A DNA stretch of 40,629 nt. Source: DTU018 sp029550685 (GTDB lineage Bacteria; Bacillota; Syntrophomonadia; Syntrophomonadales; Syntrophomonadaceae). Below the pieces are notes generated by a model. The model saw nothing but the letters and a program-made list of their open reading frames with translations, was not told the origin of the DNA and ran no database searches. The DNA is taken from the NCBI GenBank assembly GCA_035412805.1, contig DAONVO010000010.1, forward strand, positions 1-40,629, written 5' to 3'. A program made the translations under genes and the position numbers. Shown in pieces: positions 23,969 to 32,212 of this stretch (position 1 is the first letter of the stretch; each line of letters opens with the position of its first letter).

Positions 23969-25762
23969 ATGGCACAGCAGTTTTTCAGCCGGCGCAATAT
24001 CGACTTCCTGCTGCAGGAGGTTTTAAAAGTGGAAGAGTTGACCCAGTATGATCTGTACCGGGATCACAGCCCGGAGATCTTTGCCTTGAGTCTGGATACC
24101 ATAAGCAAACTGGCGGGGGAGGTAATGTATCCGCTGTTTCAAGAAATGGATAAAAATCCGCCCCGGTTTGTGGATGGAGTGGCCCATGTTCACCCAAAAG
24201 TACGATCCTTTATGAAAACCTGTGGGGAAGGAGGATGGGTAAATCCTACCATGACCTATGAGCAAGGAGGCCAGCAATTGCCCAGTGTGGTTAACTCAGC
24301 TCTGATGTTCATCATGGGGGCAGCCAATTTTTCATTGTCGGCCTATTTGCAGCTGACTACCGGGGCAGCCAACCTGTTAGCGGCATTTGGGTCGCCCCGG
24401 CTGCAGGAAACCTACCTGCAGCCCATGTTAACCGGATGCTGGCAGGGCACCATGGCCCTTACCGAGCCCAATGCGGGAAGTTCTTTAGCCGATATCAGGA
24501 CTACCGCTGAAGATACTGGATTAGGATACTATAAAATCAAGGGGCAGAAGATATTTATTACCGCAGGTTGTACCAATGCTACCGATAATACCGTACATAT
24601 GATGTTGGCCCGGATTAAGGGTGCCCCGGCAGGAGTAAAAGGAATTTCCCTGTTTGTGGTACCCCGATTACGGGTTGATGATACGGGACTGGTTTCCAAT
24701 GATGTGATTTGTACCGGCATTGAACATAAACTGGGTTACCGGGGTTGTCCAGCCTGCCAGCTGTCCCTGGGAGACAATGACGACTGCCGGGGATATCTAG
24801 TGGGTGAACCTAATAAGGGTTTGACCTATATGTTTCAGATGATGAATGAAGAACGAGTAAATGTAGGCATAGGTGCAGCCGGAAAAGCAACCGCTGCCTA
24901 TTATGCATCTCTAGAATATTGCCGGCAGCGACTGCAAGGGCGGGGACTTTCCCAAAAGAATCCGGAATCCCCTCAAATTCCTATTATTGAACATCCTGAT
25001 ATCAAGAGGATGCTGCTTTTTCAGCGGGCGGTAGCTGAAGGCGCTCTGGCCCTCTGCCTGCAGGTCAGCAAGTATATTGACCTGGCTCGTATTGGGCAAG
25101 ATCGGGAACGACATGAACTGTTGGTAGATTTCCTGGTGCCGATAGTCAAGACTTACCCCTCGGAAATGGGGATACTGTCTACCAGCGCTGCTATCCAGTG
25201 CTTGGGAGGTTATGGCTATTGCAGCGACTTCCCGGTAGAGCAGTATTACCGTGATATCCGCATTGATCCGATTCATGAAGGTACTACCGGTATCCAGGGA
25301 CAGGACCTGCTGGGGCGCAAAGTTACTATGAAAAGGGGGAAGGCTTACCAATATTTTTGCGAGGAAGTGCTAAGAACCATTGAGGAGGCGCGGGGTGACG
25401 CTCTTTTGCAGCCTTATGCTGAAGCTCTGGAAAAATCTCTGCAGGTCATGAATAAGGTAACCACGCATTTATTACAGTACGCCGGTCAGGGGGACCTGGA
25501 GCTGTTCCTCGGAGATGCCACCCTTTATTTGGAACTGGCCAGTATTCTTGCTGTCGGATGGCAGTGGTTGGTTCAGGGACTGGCGGTTCGGCAGGCTCAG
25601 GACACCAATGGGCATGGCCAGGACCAATATTTTTACCAGGGGAAATTACATACCTTAAGTTATTATTTTGAGTATGAACTGCCCCGTATAGACAGCTTGA
25701 GCCGCATATTAACCCGGGGTACGGGTATGATTTCCCAGGTTCCGGTTACCGCTTTTGTATAA
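23969..25762 (+). CDS. Long-form acyl-CoA dehydrogenase
   Basis: The 597-residue flavoenzyme oxidises acyl-CoA to enoyl-CoA. The order is an N-terminal helical domain, a middle beta domain (MALTEPNAGSSLADI near residues 152-166, FITAGCTNAT near 191-200), a C-terminal helical domain, and an extra C-terminal extension beyond residue 450. The length and extension place it in the DmdC-like long group rather than the 380-residue butyryl type. The catalytic base is probably E437 in IHEGTTGIQGQDLLGRK. In syntrophic fatty-acid oxidisers such enzymes pass electrons to an electron-transfer flavoprotein; no etf genes are here. GAGGAGGCGG precedes the ATG. It is co-transcribed with the crotonase gene from the -24/-12 promoter. 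Confidence 0.93.
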   Translation: MAQQFFSRRNIDFLLQEVLKVEELTQYDLYRDHSPEIFALSLDTISKLAGEVMYPLFQEMDKNPPRFVDGVAHVHPKVRSFMKTCGEGGWVNPTMTYEQGGQQLPSVVNSALMFIMGAANFSLSAYLQLTTGAANLLAAFGSPRLQETYLQPMLTGCWQGTMALTEPNAGSSLADIRTTAEDTGLGYYKIKGQKIFITAGCTNATDNTVHMMLARIKGAPAGVKGISLFVVPRLRVDDTGLVSNDVICTGIEHKLGYRGCPACQLSLGDNDDCRGYLVGEPNKGLTYMFQMMNEERVNVGIGAAGKATAAYYASLEYCRQRLQGRGLSQKNPESPQIPIIEHPDIKRMLLFQRAVAEGALALCLQVSKYIDLARIGQDRERHELLVDFLVPIVKTYPSEMGILSTSAAIQCLGGYGYCSDFPVEQYYRDIRIDPIHEGTTGIQGQDLLGRKVTMKRGKAYQYFCEEVLRTIEEARGDALLQPYAEALEKSLQVMNKVTTHLLQYAGQGDLELFLGDATLYLELASILAVGWQWLVQGLAVRQAQDTNGHGQDQYFYQGKLHTLSYYFEYELPRIDSLSRILTRGTGMISQVPVTAFV

Positions 25763-25859
25763 TAGAACTATAAAAGAGAAGTATAATAAATTTAACTTTG
25801 CAAAGCCCACAGGAAGTGGCACAGTTGTAAAGACAATAGTTTAAGGAGAGTGAGGATAT

Positions 25860-26624
25860 ATGGAACAATACCGCAGTATTATCTGGGAAATAGTTGAAGA
25901 CGGCATTGGTTTGCTTACCCTTAATCGTCCGGCTGCCTATAACTCCATAAACGGGGAAATGCTGGATGAATTAGAGGAATTTTGGCGTAACCGCCTCTAT
26001 GACATGGATACCAGGGTAATAATGTTGCGGGGGGCCGGAGAAAAGGGTTTTTGTGCCGGTCTGGATATGAAGTACACTTTGGAAAACAGTGCCTTAGCAA
26101 ATGCGGCCGATTTTTATAAGTTTCAAGCCAGGCTGGGCCGGTTGAATCTGGCTATGCGCCGGGCACCGCAGCCAATTATTGCCCTGGTGCATGGAGCAGC
26201 TGCCGGTCTGGGTTTCAGCTTTGTACTGGCTTCTGATATTCGCATCATTTCTACCGATGCTCGTTTTTGTGCGGCTTACATTAATATTGGCCTGGGCGGA
26301 GCAGATATGGCCTGCAGCTACCTGTTGCCGCGCTTAATTGGAGCAGGAAGGGCTTACGAGATAATGTATTTGGGTGAGTTCATCTCGGCTCAGGAGGCAG
26401 TTGATCTGGGCATGATTTCGCGTATGGTGGATAGATCGGCTTTATATGATACCGGACTGGAAATGGCTCGTAAAATCGCCAAACGCAATCCCATGGTTTT
26501 AAGACTGACCAAGGAAGCCATTAATATGAATATTGATGCCGGGGGCATGGAACAGGCTTTGAACATGGAGGACCGTAACCAGGTTTTGCTGACTATGGCT
26601 TCAGGAATAAGGTCCACCGTTTGA
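25860..26624 (+). CDS. Enoyl-CoA hydratase/isomerase (crotonase) family protein, atypical active site
   Basis: The 254-residue crotonase-fold enzyme follows the acyl-CoA dehydrogenase by 97 bases. The oxyanion-hole segments GFCAGLDMK (near residues 62-70) and HGAAAGLGFSF (near 107-117) are present. The two glutamates of classical hydratase (equivalent to rat E144 and E164) appear as Ser (GLGFSF) and Tyr (AAYINIG) in my alignment by eye. An aspartate in GLGGADMACSYLLPR may serve instead, as in dienoyl-CoA isomerase-like members. It is therefore likely to act on a CoA thioester, but hydratase activity is not assured. TAAGGAGAG precedes the ATG. Confidence 0.88.
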   Translation: MEQYRSIIWEIVEDGIGLLTLNRPAAYNSINGEMLDELEEFWRNRLYDMDTRVIMLRGAGEKGFCAGLDMKYTLENSALANAADFYKFQARLGRLNLAMRRAPQPIIALVHGAAAGLGFSFVLASDIRIISTDARFCAAYINIGLGGADMACSYLLPRLIGAGRAYEIMYLGEFISAQEAVDLGMISRMVDRSALYDTGLEMARKIAKRNPMVLRLTKEAINMNIDAGGMEQALNMEDRNQVLLTMASGIRSTV

Positions 26625-26636
26625 CCTGTTAAGAGG

Positions 26637-26681
26637 GTCAGGTCCTGAAACAACCACTGGGCAGCTGCTCCAGGACCTGAC
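26637..26681. terminator. Bidirectional terminator between crotonase and Ig-like genes
   Basis: A perfect 11-bp stem GTCAGGTCCTG (26637-26647)/CAGGACCTGAC (26671-26681) has a 23-base loop and A/T-rich flanks, between convergent genes. Confidence 0.75.
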
Positions 26682-26690
26682 TATTAAAAT

Positions 26691-27191
26691 TTATTCTTCG
26701 ACGGCAGCAATCAGCCGGCGGCGGGTAATTCTGACGGTAGAAGAAAATTTAGCGGTAGAAAAGATTATGATAGCAGTTTTCCCTAGAATGTGGCCCGATG
26801 AGGACATAAAATCTGGCGCTACGGCTACAGTAATTTTGGAATTAGCCGGCAGACCGTTAATGGGTGTTACAAAGACCTTTTTCCCATTGTGGGTAACGCG
26901 AATGGGAATGCGGAAAGTACCGGCCCACATTCTTATTCTATGGCGGTTATGCGCCCACGCACCATTATTTACCACGTTTTCATCAAATGTCAAAGTCACG
27001 GTAAAGCGGCCGGAGCGGACGTCCACAGCACCATTGGCCGGATCAGAAGCCACCAAGCTGAACAATCTTACTTCTTCATCGGGTGGGGTTTCGTCGTGGA
27101 AGTGATGCCGTCTGCGGCCATGCCAAAAAGGGGTACTGTCCCAGGAAGGACAATCATCCCAGTGTGGTACTCTATTATGCCAGCGGGACAT
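26691..27191 (-). CDS. Protein with one SbsA-type Ig-like (Big_5) domain
   Basis: The 166-residue protein has an unusual N-terminus of about 40 residues rich in Trp, His and Asp, then an Ig-like domain. The latter begins SDPANGAVDVRSGRFTVTL and contains FDENVV and a PANSKITVAV strand pair, typical of SbsA Ig-like domains in surface proteins. A basic tail (RITRRRLIAAVEE) follows. No signal peptide is present, unlike most carriers of this domain. The ATG at 27191 is supported by AAGGAGG eight to nine bases upstream. The role is unknown; surface or spore location is only a guess. Confidence 0.82.
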   Translation of the reverse strand: MSRWHNRVPHWDDCPSWDSTPFWHGRRRHHFHDETPPDEEVRLFSLVASDPANGAVDVRSGRFTVTLTFDENVVNNGAWAHNRHRIRMWAGTFRIPIRVTHNGKKVFVTPINGLPANSKITVAVAPDFMSSSGHILGKTAIIIFSTAKFSSTVRITRRRLIAAVEE

Positions 27192-27492
27192 TTATAAAAC
27201 CTCCTTTAATTGGTTACTAAATGAGTTGCTTTATTGTATGTTCATAGCCGCTTCGGGGACACCCCGATTAGATATGTAGTTTTTCCCAGGTAAACTGCTT
27301 GTTCAATAGCAACCAAACAGTAACATGTAGCTACTTTGTAACATATCCGAACAGTCTGTTTTAGTAACACTTGGAATAGTTTGCAAGGACCGGGTGGCTC
27401 CAAATGTATGGTGGCATGTTTTTTGCGTTTTAAGGCCAAGCAGCATATAGTATAATCGTGTCAGTACCATCAGAGGAAGGGAATGGGTAATT
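27192..27492. other. Intergenic region between divergent Ig-like gene and purC-like gene
   Basis: A small perfect hairpin CGGGG-ACA-CCCCG lies near 27254-27267, in the - strand leader of the Ig-like gene. A TATAAT at 27451-27456 is the likely -10 box of the purC-like gene, with only a poor -35 upstream. No riboswitch family was recognised. Confidence 0.5.
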
Positions 27493-28176
27493 GTGCAGCT
27501 AGTTTATACTGGTAAAACCAAAGACGTATATCAACTGGAAGACGGCAATTTACTTCTAAAGTTTAAAGACGACGCCACCGGTGAAAATGGAGTATTTGAT
27601 CCAGGTTCTAACTCGGTAGGATTAACCATAGAAGGAGCCGGGCGGGCAGGTTTGCGGCTAACCCAATATTTTTTTGAGGTTTTACATCAAAAGGGTATCC
27701 CTACTCATTACATAGATGCTGATATTGAGCAGGCCACCATGACCGTTAGACCGGCGACTCTTTTTGGCAAAGGGCTGGAAATCATTTGCCGCTTACGGGC
27801 AGTAGGTAGTTTTCTGCGCCGCTATGGAGATTATGTGCAGGAGGGGCAGCCCTTGGATTACTTCGTGGAAGTAACCCTGAAAGATGACGCTCGCCAGGAC
27901 CCGCCTATAACTGAGGATGCTCTGGACATGCTGGGTATTCTTACCCATCAGGAGTACGCAGTCTTAAAAGATTTAACCCGGAAGATTACCGCTATTGTTA
28001 AAGATGAGCTGGCGAAAAAAGGGATCGAACTCTATGACATTAAGTTTGAATTCGGCCGGGTAGGTCCGGATAAACAGATCGTTTTAATAGATGAAATATC
28101 CGGGGGCAATATGCGGGCATACAAAGACGGCCGGCATCTGCAGCCCCTGGAATTGGAGAAATTGATGCTGGAATAA
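27493..28176 (+). CDS. purC: Divergent phosphoribosylaminoimidazole-succinocarboxamide (SAICAR) synthase
   Basis: The 227-residue protein has the PurC fold. The N-terminal GKTKDVYQLEDG and FKDDATGENG match the ATP-binding lobe, and LYDIKFEFGRVG matches the family signature. PurC joins aspartate to CAIR in purine synthesis. Several stretches differ from typical PurC as I recall them: the usual RNxAAGS-type segment reads CRLRAVGSFLRRYG, and the DEISPDT-type loop reads DEISGGNMRAYKDG. The C-terminal region ending PLELEKLMLE is shorter. It stands alone, not in a pur operon. It may be the cell's only PurC or a paralogue with altered substrate. The GTG start is preceded by a GGAAGGG-type site at a rather long distance; TTG at 27491 is out of frame. 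Confidence 0.82.
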   Translation: MQLVYTGKTKDVYQLEDGNLLLKFKDDATGENGVFDPGSNSVGLTIEGAGRAGLRLTQYFFEVLHQKGIPTHYIDADIEQATMTVRPATLFGKGLEIICRLRAVGSFLRRYGDYVQEGQPLDYFVEVTLKDDARQDPPITEDALDMLGILTHQEYAVLKDLTRKITAIVKDELAKKGIELYDIKFEFGRVGPDKQIVLIDEISGGNMRAYKDGRHLQPLELEKLMLE

Positions 28177-28183
28177 AGCGGTC

Positions 28184-28500
28184 GGCTAATACTCCTGCAT
28201 TCCGGCTAACATACTTGCCAAGACGTGTTTAGTGTAGATCGGCATTGGGATTGCCACGACCCCTTCGGGGTCTCGCAATGACACGTCTGGAATCTGTTTT
28301 CACAGCAATTGTCACCCGCGGTGCAGGCCACAATAAATGAAAAGGCACCATTTGTGTCATTGCGAGCGCAGCGAAGCAATCTCAACGTGGACAGCAGGCC
28401 TGTTGGATGAGATCGCCACGTCGCTTCGCTCCTCGCGATGACACAATAGAAGTCTTTTCATCATCGCGAAGTCTGTTTTCACAGCAATGACACATATGAT
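28184..28500. repeat. Composite dispersed repeat island B
   Basis: The block 28184-28241 matches island A 1140-1197 and island C 30461-30514 (reverse). CGACCCCTTCGGGGTCTCGC near 28258 matches island A. The motif TCTGTTTTCACAGCAAT occurs at 28293 and 28472, and in reverse in island C at 30365. A large imperfect palindrome spans 28354-28444. No open frame is seen. The stretch 28500-28680 has further short palindromic pieces (for example CTTCGGGT near 28551) and no gene. Confidence 0.75.
28354..28444. repeat. Large imperfect palindrome, REP-like
   Basis: GTGTCATTGCGAGCGCAGCG from 28354 pairs with TCGCTTCGCTCCTCGCGATGACAC-type sequence ending at 28444, around a central spacer. Similar 'cattgcgag...gaagcaatct' palindromes are common between genes in many bacteria, as I recall. 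A related single arm lies at 30418-30449. Confidence 0.75.
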
Positions 28501-28681
28501 GGGCTTTCGGTTGTGTCATCGGCCGTTCCGGCACTACACCCTTCGGGTACTCCCGATGTGTTCAAACCCTATGGGTTACGACCACAATTAAGGTTGCTGA
28601 TGTTCGCTATCGCTCACGACTAATGTTGCGAGAAGCGTAGCCACGTGGCGATCTCTTTACGTGCCTTTTTCGATAGTCTAT

Positions 28682-28720
28682 AATCCCCTCAACGCCAAGG
28701 AATGGGGGTTTGTTTTTTAT
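28682..28720 (+). terminator. Terminator on + strand beyond repeat island B
   Basis: AATCCCC (28682-28688) pairs with GGGGGTT (28704-28710), followed by TGTTTTTTATTTT. It could end purC-like read-through across the island. Confidence 0.65.
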
Positions 28721-28721
28721 T

Positions 28722-29132
28722 TTATTTCAACAGGCGTTGATGTTCTCTCATGATACAGCAGTCTTCGATCAGGGTCATGTTGTGCTCCTGGGCTAATTTT
28801 TGACTGGCTTCATTACAGCGGACCCCCATCTGGGTCCAAACCGCAGGTATGTTTTTCTCCTGAGCAGCTTTGACAATGTTGTATACTTCTTCGCTGCGCC
28901 GGAACACATCCACCACATCCACATCGCAGGGGATGGATTGAAGATCGGGGTAGCATTTTTCGCCCAAGACTTCCGTGAGGGAGGGGTTGACCGGAATAAC
29001 TTTATATCCCTGCTGCTGCAGGTACCTGCCGATACGGTTGCTGGGACGATCAGGATTATCCGACAGACCTACTACCGCGATCACCTGAGCATTCTCTAAT
29101 AGGGCCTTTTTTTGTTCATCATTATTCGTCAT
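28722..29132 (-). CDS. CoA-binding (YccU-like) Rossmann protein
   Basis: The 136-residue protein is a stand-alone CoA-binding domain as in the N-terminal part of succinyl-CoA synthetase alpha. IAVVGLSDNPDRPSNRIGRY near residues 18-37 forms the nucleotide-binding loop. GYKVIPVNP, DVVDVFRR and AVWTQMGV follow in the family order, and the end has the conserved ECxMxEH-like DCCIMREH. The role is unknown, perhaps CoA sensing or a detached subunit. The ATG start is preceded by AAGGAAGGAG. It lies downstream of the nitroreductase gene with 69 bases between, probably on one transcript. Confidence 0.9.
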   Translation of the reverse strand: MTNNDEQKKALLENAQVIAVVGLSDNPDRPSNRIGRYLQQQGYKVIPVNPSLTEVLGEKCYPDLQSIPCDVDVVDVFRRSEEVYNIVKAAQEKNIPAVWTQMGVRCNEASQKLAQEHNMTLIEDCCIMREHQRLLK

Positions 29133-29201
29133 TAAATAACTCCTTCCTTGGTTAGATTTTGCAGCCGTATGTATAATATGTCTGAATTAATAACTACTTA
29201 T

Positions 29202-30026
29202 TTAGCTCCATATAACCCGGGCTGGCTGGCGTTGGGGAATTCGCTGGTATTGATATACTGGATAGCCTAGCATAAGAGCTCCATAGGGCAGGTGTCCCGC
29301 AGGCAGCTCAAGGGCTTCTTGCAGGGGAGGGTAGTAAGTGGCAGCGGTAGTCAGGAAACCGGCCCAGCAAGTACCCAACCCCTGGGAATAAGCGGCTAGC
29401 TCCAGGTAGGTTAAACTAATTACGCAGTCAGTGGCCACACCGAACACATCAGCGGGGGCATGAGCAATTATCACCGAAGGAGCCCGGCGAAGAATCCGGT
29501 CTACACCTTGATCCCAGGCTTCCACCACCCGAGCATAACGGCGGTTCATAGCTTCGTCCTGGCTATGCTGCAGCATCATGCACATCCAATCTGCCACCAT
29601 ACCAGCCAAATGCTGCACTTTGTCCTGGCCTTCTATAACCAGCCAGTGAACCTGTTGTTTGTTGCTGCCGCTGGGGGCATAACGAGCGATATCAATTAAT
29701 TCCTCAATTTGCTGGCGGCTTACCACCTTTTTCTTGAAAGTACGGGTTGAACGTCTCGAGGTCAAGAAATGACGCACCTGGCTCGGGCTGGGCAGCAGTT
29801 GGTGATTTACAGCTTCTAGCTTTTCTGGGCCAAGGCCTTTTAGCTTCAGGGCTCCATGGGGACACACGGCTATGCAATGACCGCAGTCAATGCAGAATTC
29901 CCCGGCTTGCTCTATCGTAGTGGGATAGCTGTCTTTTTGCGGGAAAATTATGAGTTTGCCCGGGCATTCCTGGGCACAGATGCGATCCCGCTGGCATTTG
30001 CTGGTATCAACTTCTATCAAGCTCAT
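29202..30026 (-). CDS. Ferredoxin-nitroreductase fusion
   Basis: The 274-residue protein joins an N-terminal two-cluster ferredoxin to a C-terminal FMN nitroreductase domain. Cysteine motifs CQRDRICAQECPG (from about residue 11) and CIDCGHCIAVCPHG (from about 44) should bind two [4Fe-4S] clusters. The nitroreductase part begins RRSTRTFKKK (near 91-100), with APSGSNKQQ and a later GLGTCWAG motif typical of FMN binding. Such proteins in strict anaerobes accept electrons from ferredoxin; the substrate is unknown. The ATG start has TAGGAGATG upstream. Several TATAAT-like boxes near 30113-30140 may be its promoter. Confidence 0.92.
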   Translation of the reverse strand: MSLIEVDTSKCQRDRICAQECPGKLIIFPQKDSYPTTIEQAGEFCIDCGHCIAVCPHGALKLKGLGPEKLEAVNHQLLPSPSQVRHFLTSRRSTRTFKKKVVSRQQIEELIDIARYAPSGSNKQQVHWLVIEGQDKVQHLAGMVADWMCMMLQHSQDEAMNRRYARVVEAWDQGVDRILRRAPSVIIAHAPADVFGVATDCVISLTYLELAAYSQGLGTCWAGFLTTAATYYPPLQEALELPAGHLPYGALMLGYPVYQYQRIPQRQPARVIWS

Positions 30027-30364
30027 AAAAACATCTCCTACGTTGTCTTCTAGCAGTGCTGCATCGCCTGCTACTAAGCTGATTAAAAAACAGTTCTTTC
30101 CCTTATACCACTATTATAATGCAAAGCAGCTAATTATACCTTCACAAGCTAACGGGATGGTCAATTAAGGGCATATTTTGTCCGGTTTTGCCATAAATAA
30201 TGAGAATTTAAGCTGCCCGGTGATGGTTAGATTTCGAGAACTTCTATTCTGGTGAGTGACAATCTTATTTAATTGGCATAATAAGCACGACCAACAGGAA
30301 GGAGTCCGGTCAGCAAAAACGAAATGGTGTTATGATCCATTATTGTGGTGAAAATAGCTTTCTC
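30027..30364. other. Intergenic DNA upstream of the nitroreductase gene
   Basis: A/T-rich DNA with TATAAT-like boxes on the - strand near 30113-30140 that may start the nitroreductase transcript. Nothing else is supportable before repeat island C. Confidence 0.4.
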
Positions 30365-30706
30365 TGTGTCATTGCTGTGAAAACTGTCCTCGCGTTAGTG
30401 CAAAAGACAGCTATACTGTCATCGCGAGCGCGTAGCGCGTGGCGATCTCTATGTCCATCTGCTCTAACCACGGCTTGGCAGGAGTGTTAGCTGGAAGGCA
30501 GGGGTATTAGCCGGCTCGCTCCGGGACTCCTCACCTGTAACCCATCGGCTTACTTCGATGCGAAGCGGACCGCTTAAGAATTCGGCATCCATGCACTCGG
30601 TCTTTACTGCTCGAGACATCCTGTTTCCAGCGCCCCTTCGCAGCCCTCAATTTCGCCGTGTGTTGCAATGACTCGTCGTAAGTCACTCGCCGGCTAATAT
30701 TCCTGC
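30365..30706. repeat. Composite dispersed repeat island C
   Basis: The segment 30365-30386 is the reverse of the TCTGTTTTCACAGCAATGACACA motif of island B. 30418-30449 matches one arm of the REP-like palindrome. 30461-30514 matches the A/B block on the opposite strand. An inverted repeat (30497-30515 with 30689-30706) encloses 173 bases. Bases 30670-30690 match the loop of island A. A 66-codon frame on - crosses the insert but has no recognisable features. Confidence 0.75.
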
Positions 30707-30776
30707 TGATGCCATGCAGCGACGTTTTCACTCATCGTAGCCTGTTCGGCAGGTAATAATTACTGGGAGGATAGAT

Positions 30777-32171
30777 ATGGATAAAGTAGTAGTCAGGCAG
30801 CTATTCAGGGATATCGATCGTTATTTAAATCAGCCGGTTGAGGTTAACGGCTGGATACGCAACAACCGTGACCAGAAATCCTTTGGCTTTATCGCCCTCA
30901 ATGATGGCACTCATTTTAATACGGCACAGGTGGTCTATGAAAAAGAGACCCTTAGCAATTTTGCCGAAGTAGCCCGCTATCGAGTCGGAGCGGCGATAAC
31001 GGTACGGGGTGTAGTAGTTGCTACCCCCGAGGCCAAACAGCCCTGGGAGATCAAGGCCCAGGAGATCATTCTGGAAGGAGATGCCCCGGAAGATTACCCC
31101 ATCCAGCCCAAACGGCACACTCGTGAGTTCCTGCGGGAAGTAGCCCATTTGCGCCCCCGGACCAATTTGTTTTCCGCCGTTTTCCGGATACGTTCACTGG
31201 CAGCCTATGCTATCCACCAGTTTTTTCAGCAGCGGGGTTTTGTGTATGTGCATACCCCCATTGTCACCGCTAGTGATGCAGAAGGTGCCGGAGAAATGTT
31301 CCGGGTTACGGTCCTGGATCCCCTGCACCCGCCCCTGGATGAGAATGGCCAGGTTGATTTCAGTCAGGATTTCTTTGGACGCAAAACCAATTTGACGGTA
31401 AGCGGCCAGCTGGAAGCCGAGGCTTTTGCGCTGGCATTTCGGGACGTCTACACTTTTGGACCAACTTTTCGGGCGGAAAATTCCAATACGGCCCGCCATG
31501 CTGCTGAGTTTTGGATGATTGAACCGGAAATGGCCTTTGCGGATCTGCAGGATGATATGCGCCTGGCTGAAGCCATGGTCAAGCATATTATCAACTATGT
31601 TCTGGAACAGGCCCCGGAGGAGACGAATTTCTGCAACCAGTTTGTGGATAAAGGCCTCCTGGAGAGACTACAGTCCATTGTCAGCCAGGAATTCGCTCAG
31701 GTTACTTATACGGAAGCCATCAAGCTGCTGCAAGCCTCCGGGGAAAAATTCGAGTATTCGCCCCAGTGGGGCAATGATCTGCAAACTGAGCATGAACGTT
31801 ATTTAACTGAAAAAATTTTTAAGAAGCCGGTTTTTGTTACTGATTACCCCCGGGATATCAAGGCTTTTTATATGCGGCAGAATGATGACGGGCAGACTGT
31901 GGCAGCCATGGATTTACTAGTCCCGGGAGTAGGTGAATTGATCGGCGGCAGCCAGCGGGAAGAGAGACTGGAGCGGTTGGAAGCCCGTATCAAGGAGCTG
32001 AATATGTCCCAGGAAGAACTGTGGTGGTATCTGGAACTGCGTAAATACGGCGGAGTCAGGCATGCTGGCTTCGGCCTGGGTTTTGAAAGAATGATTATGT
32101 ATTTAACCGGGGTCAGCAATATCCGGGACGTCATTCCCTTTCCCCGCACGGTTAATTCCTGTGAGTTCTAA
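30777..32171 (+). CDS. asnS: Asparaginyl-tRNA synthetase
   Basis: The 464-residue class IIb enzyme charges tRNA-Asn. An OB-fold anticodon domain (VNGWIRNNRDQKSFGFIAL near residues 23-41) is followed by the catalytic domain. Motif 2 appears as FRAENSNTARHAAEFWMIE, with the asparagine-type residues that separate AsnRS from AspRS. Motif 3 is GFGLGFERMIMYLTGVSNIRD. The ending IPFPRTVNSCEF is typical. The ATG is preceded by GGGAGG. No T-box leader is visible; the upstream DNA is repeat island C, so the promoter is not clear. Confidence 0.95.
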   Translation: MDKVVVRQLFRDIDRYLNQPVEVNGWIRNNRDQKSFGFIALNDGTHFNTAQVVYEKETLSNFAEVARYRVGAAITVRGVVVATPEAKQPWEIKAQEIILEGDAPEDYPIQPKRHTREFLREVAHLRPRTNLFSAVFRIRSLAAYAIHQFFQQRGFVYVHTPIVTASDAEGAGEMFRVTVLDPLHPPLDENGQVDFSQDFFGRKTNLTVSGQLEAEAFALAFRDVYTFGPTFRAENSNTARHAAEFWMIEPEMAFADLQDDMRLAEAMVKHIINYVLEQAPEETNFCNQFVDKGLLERLQSIVSQEFAQVTYTEAIKLLQASGEKFEYSPQWGNDLQTEHERYLTEKIFKKPVFVTDYPRDIKAFYMRQNDDGQTVAAMDLLVPGVGELIGGSQREERLERLEARIKELNMSQEELWWYLELRKYGGVRHAGFGLGFERMIMYLTGVSNIRDVIPFPRTVNSCEF

Positions 32172-32212
32172 CCAGAGTTTTTGTTGGTCCCCTTCGGTCT
32201 CACTTAGGTCCT

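Noticed and set aside
27242..27330. Possible riboswitch in the leader of the Ig-like gene
   Set aside because: Only a small CGGGG/CCCCG hairpin is clear, and no known aptamer core could be matched.
28184..28500. CRISPR-like repeats in island B
   Set aside because: The blocks are irregularly spaced, differ from one another and have no equal-length spacers or cas genes.
30531..30731. 66-codon frame on - in repeat island C
   Set aside because: It lies across repeated noncoding blocks and has no recognisable domain. Kept only as a note in the repeat finding.
30040..30776. Search for a T-box upstream of asnS
   Set aside because: No T-box sequence, specifier loop or terminator/antiterminator pair could be seen; the region is repeat island C.
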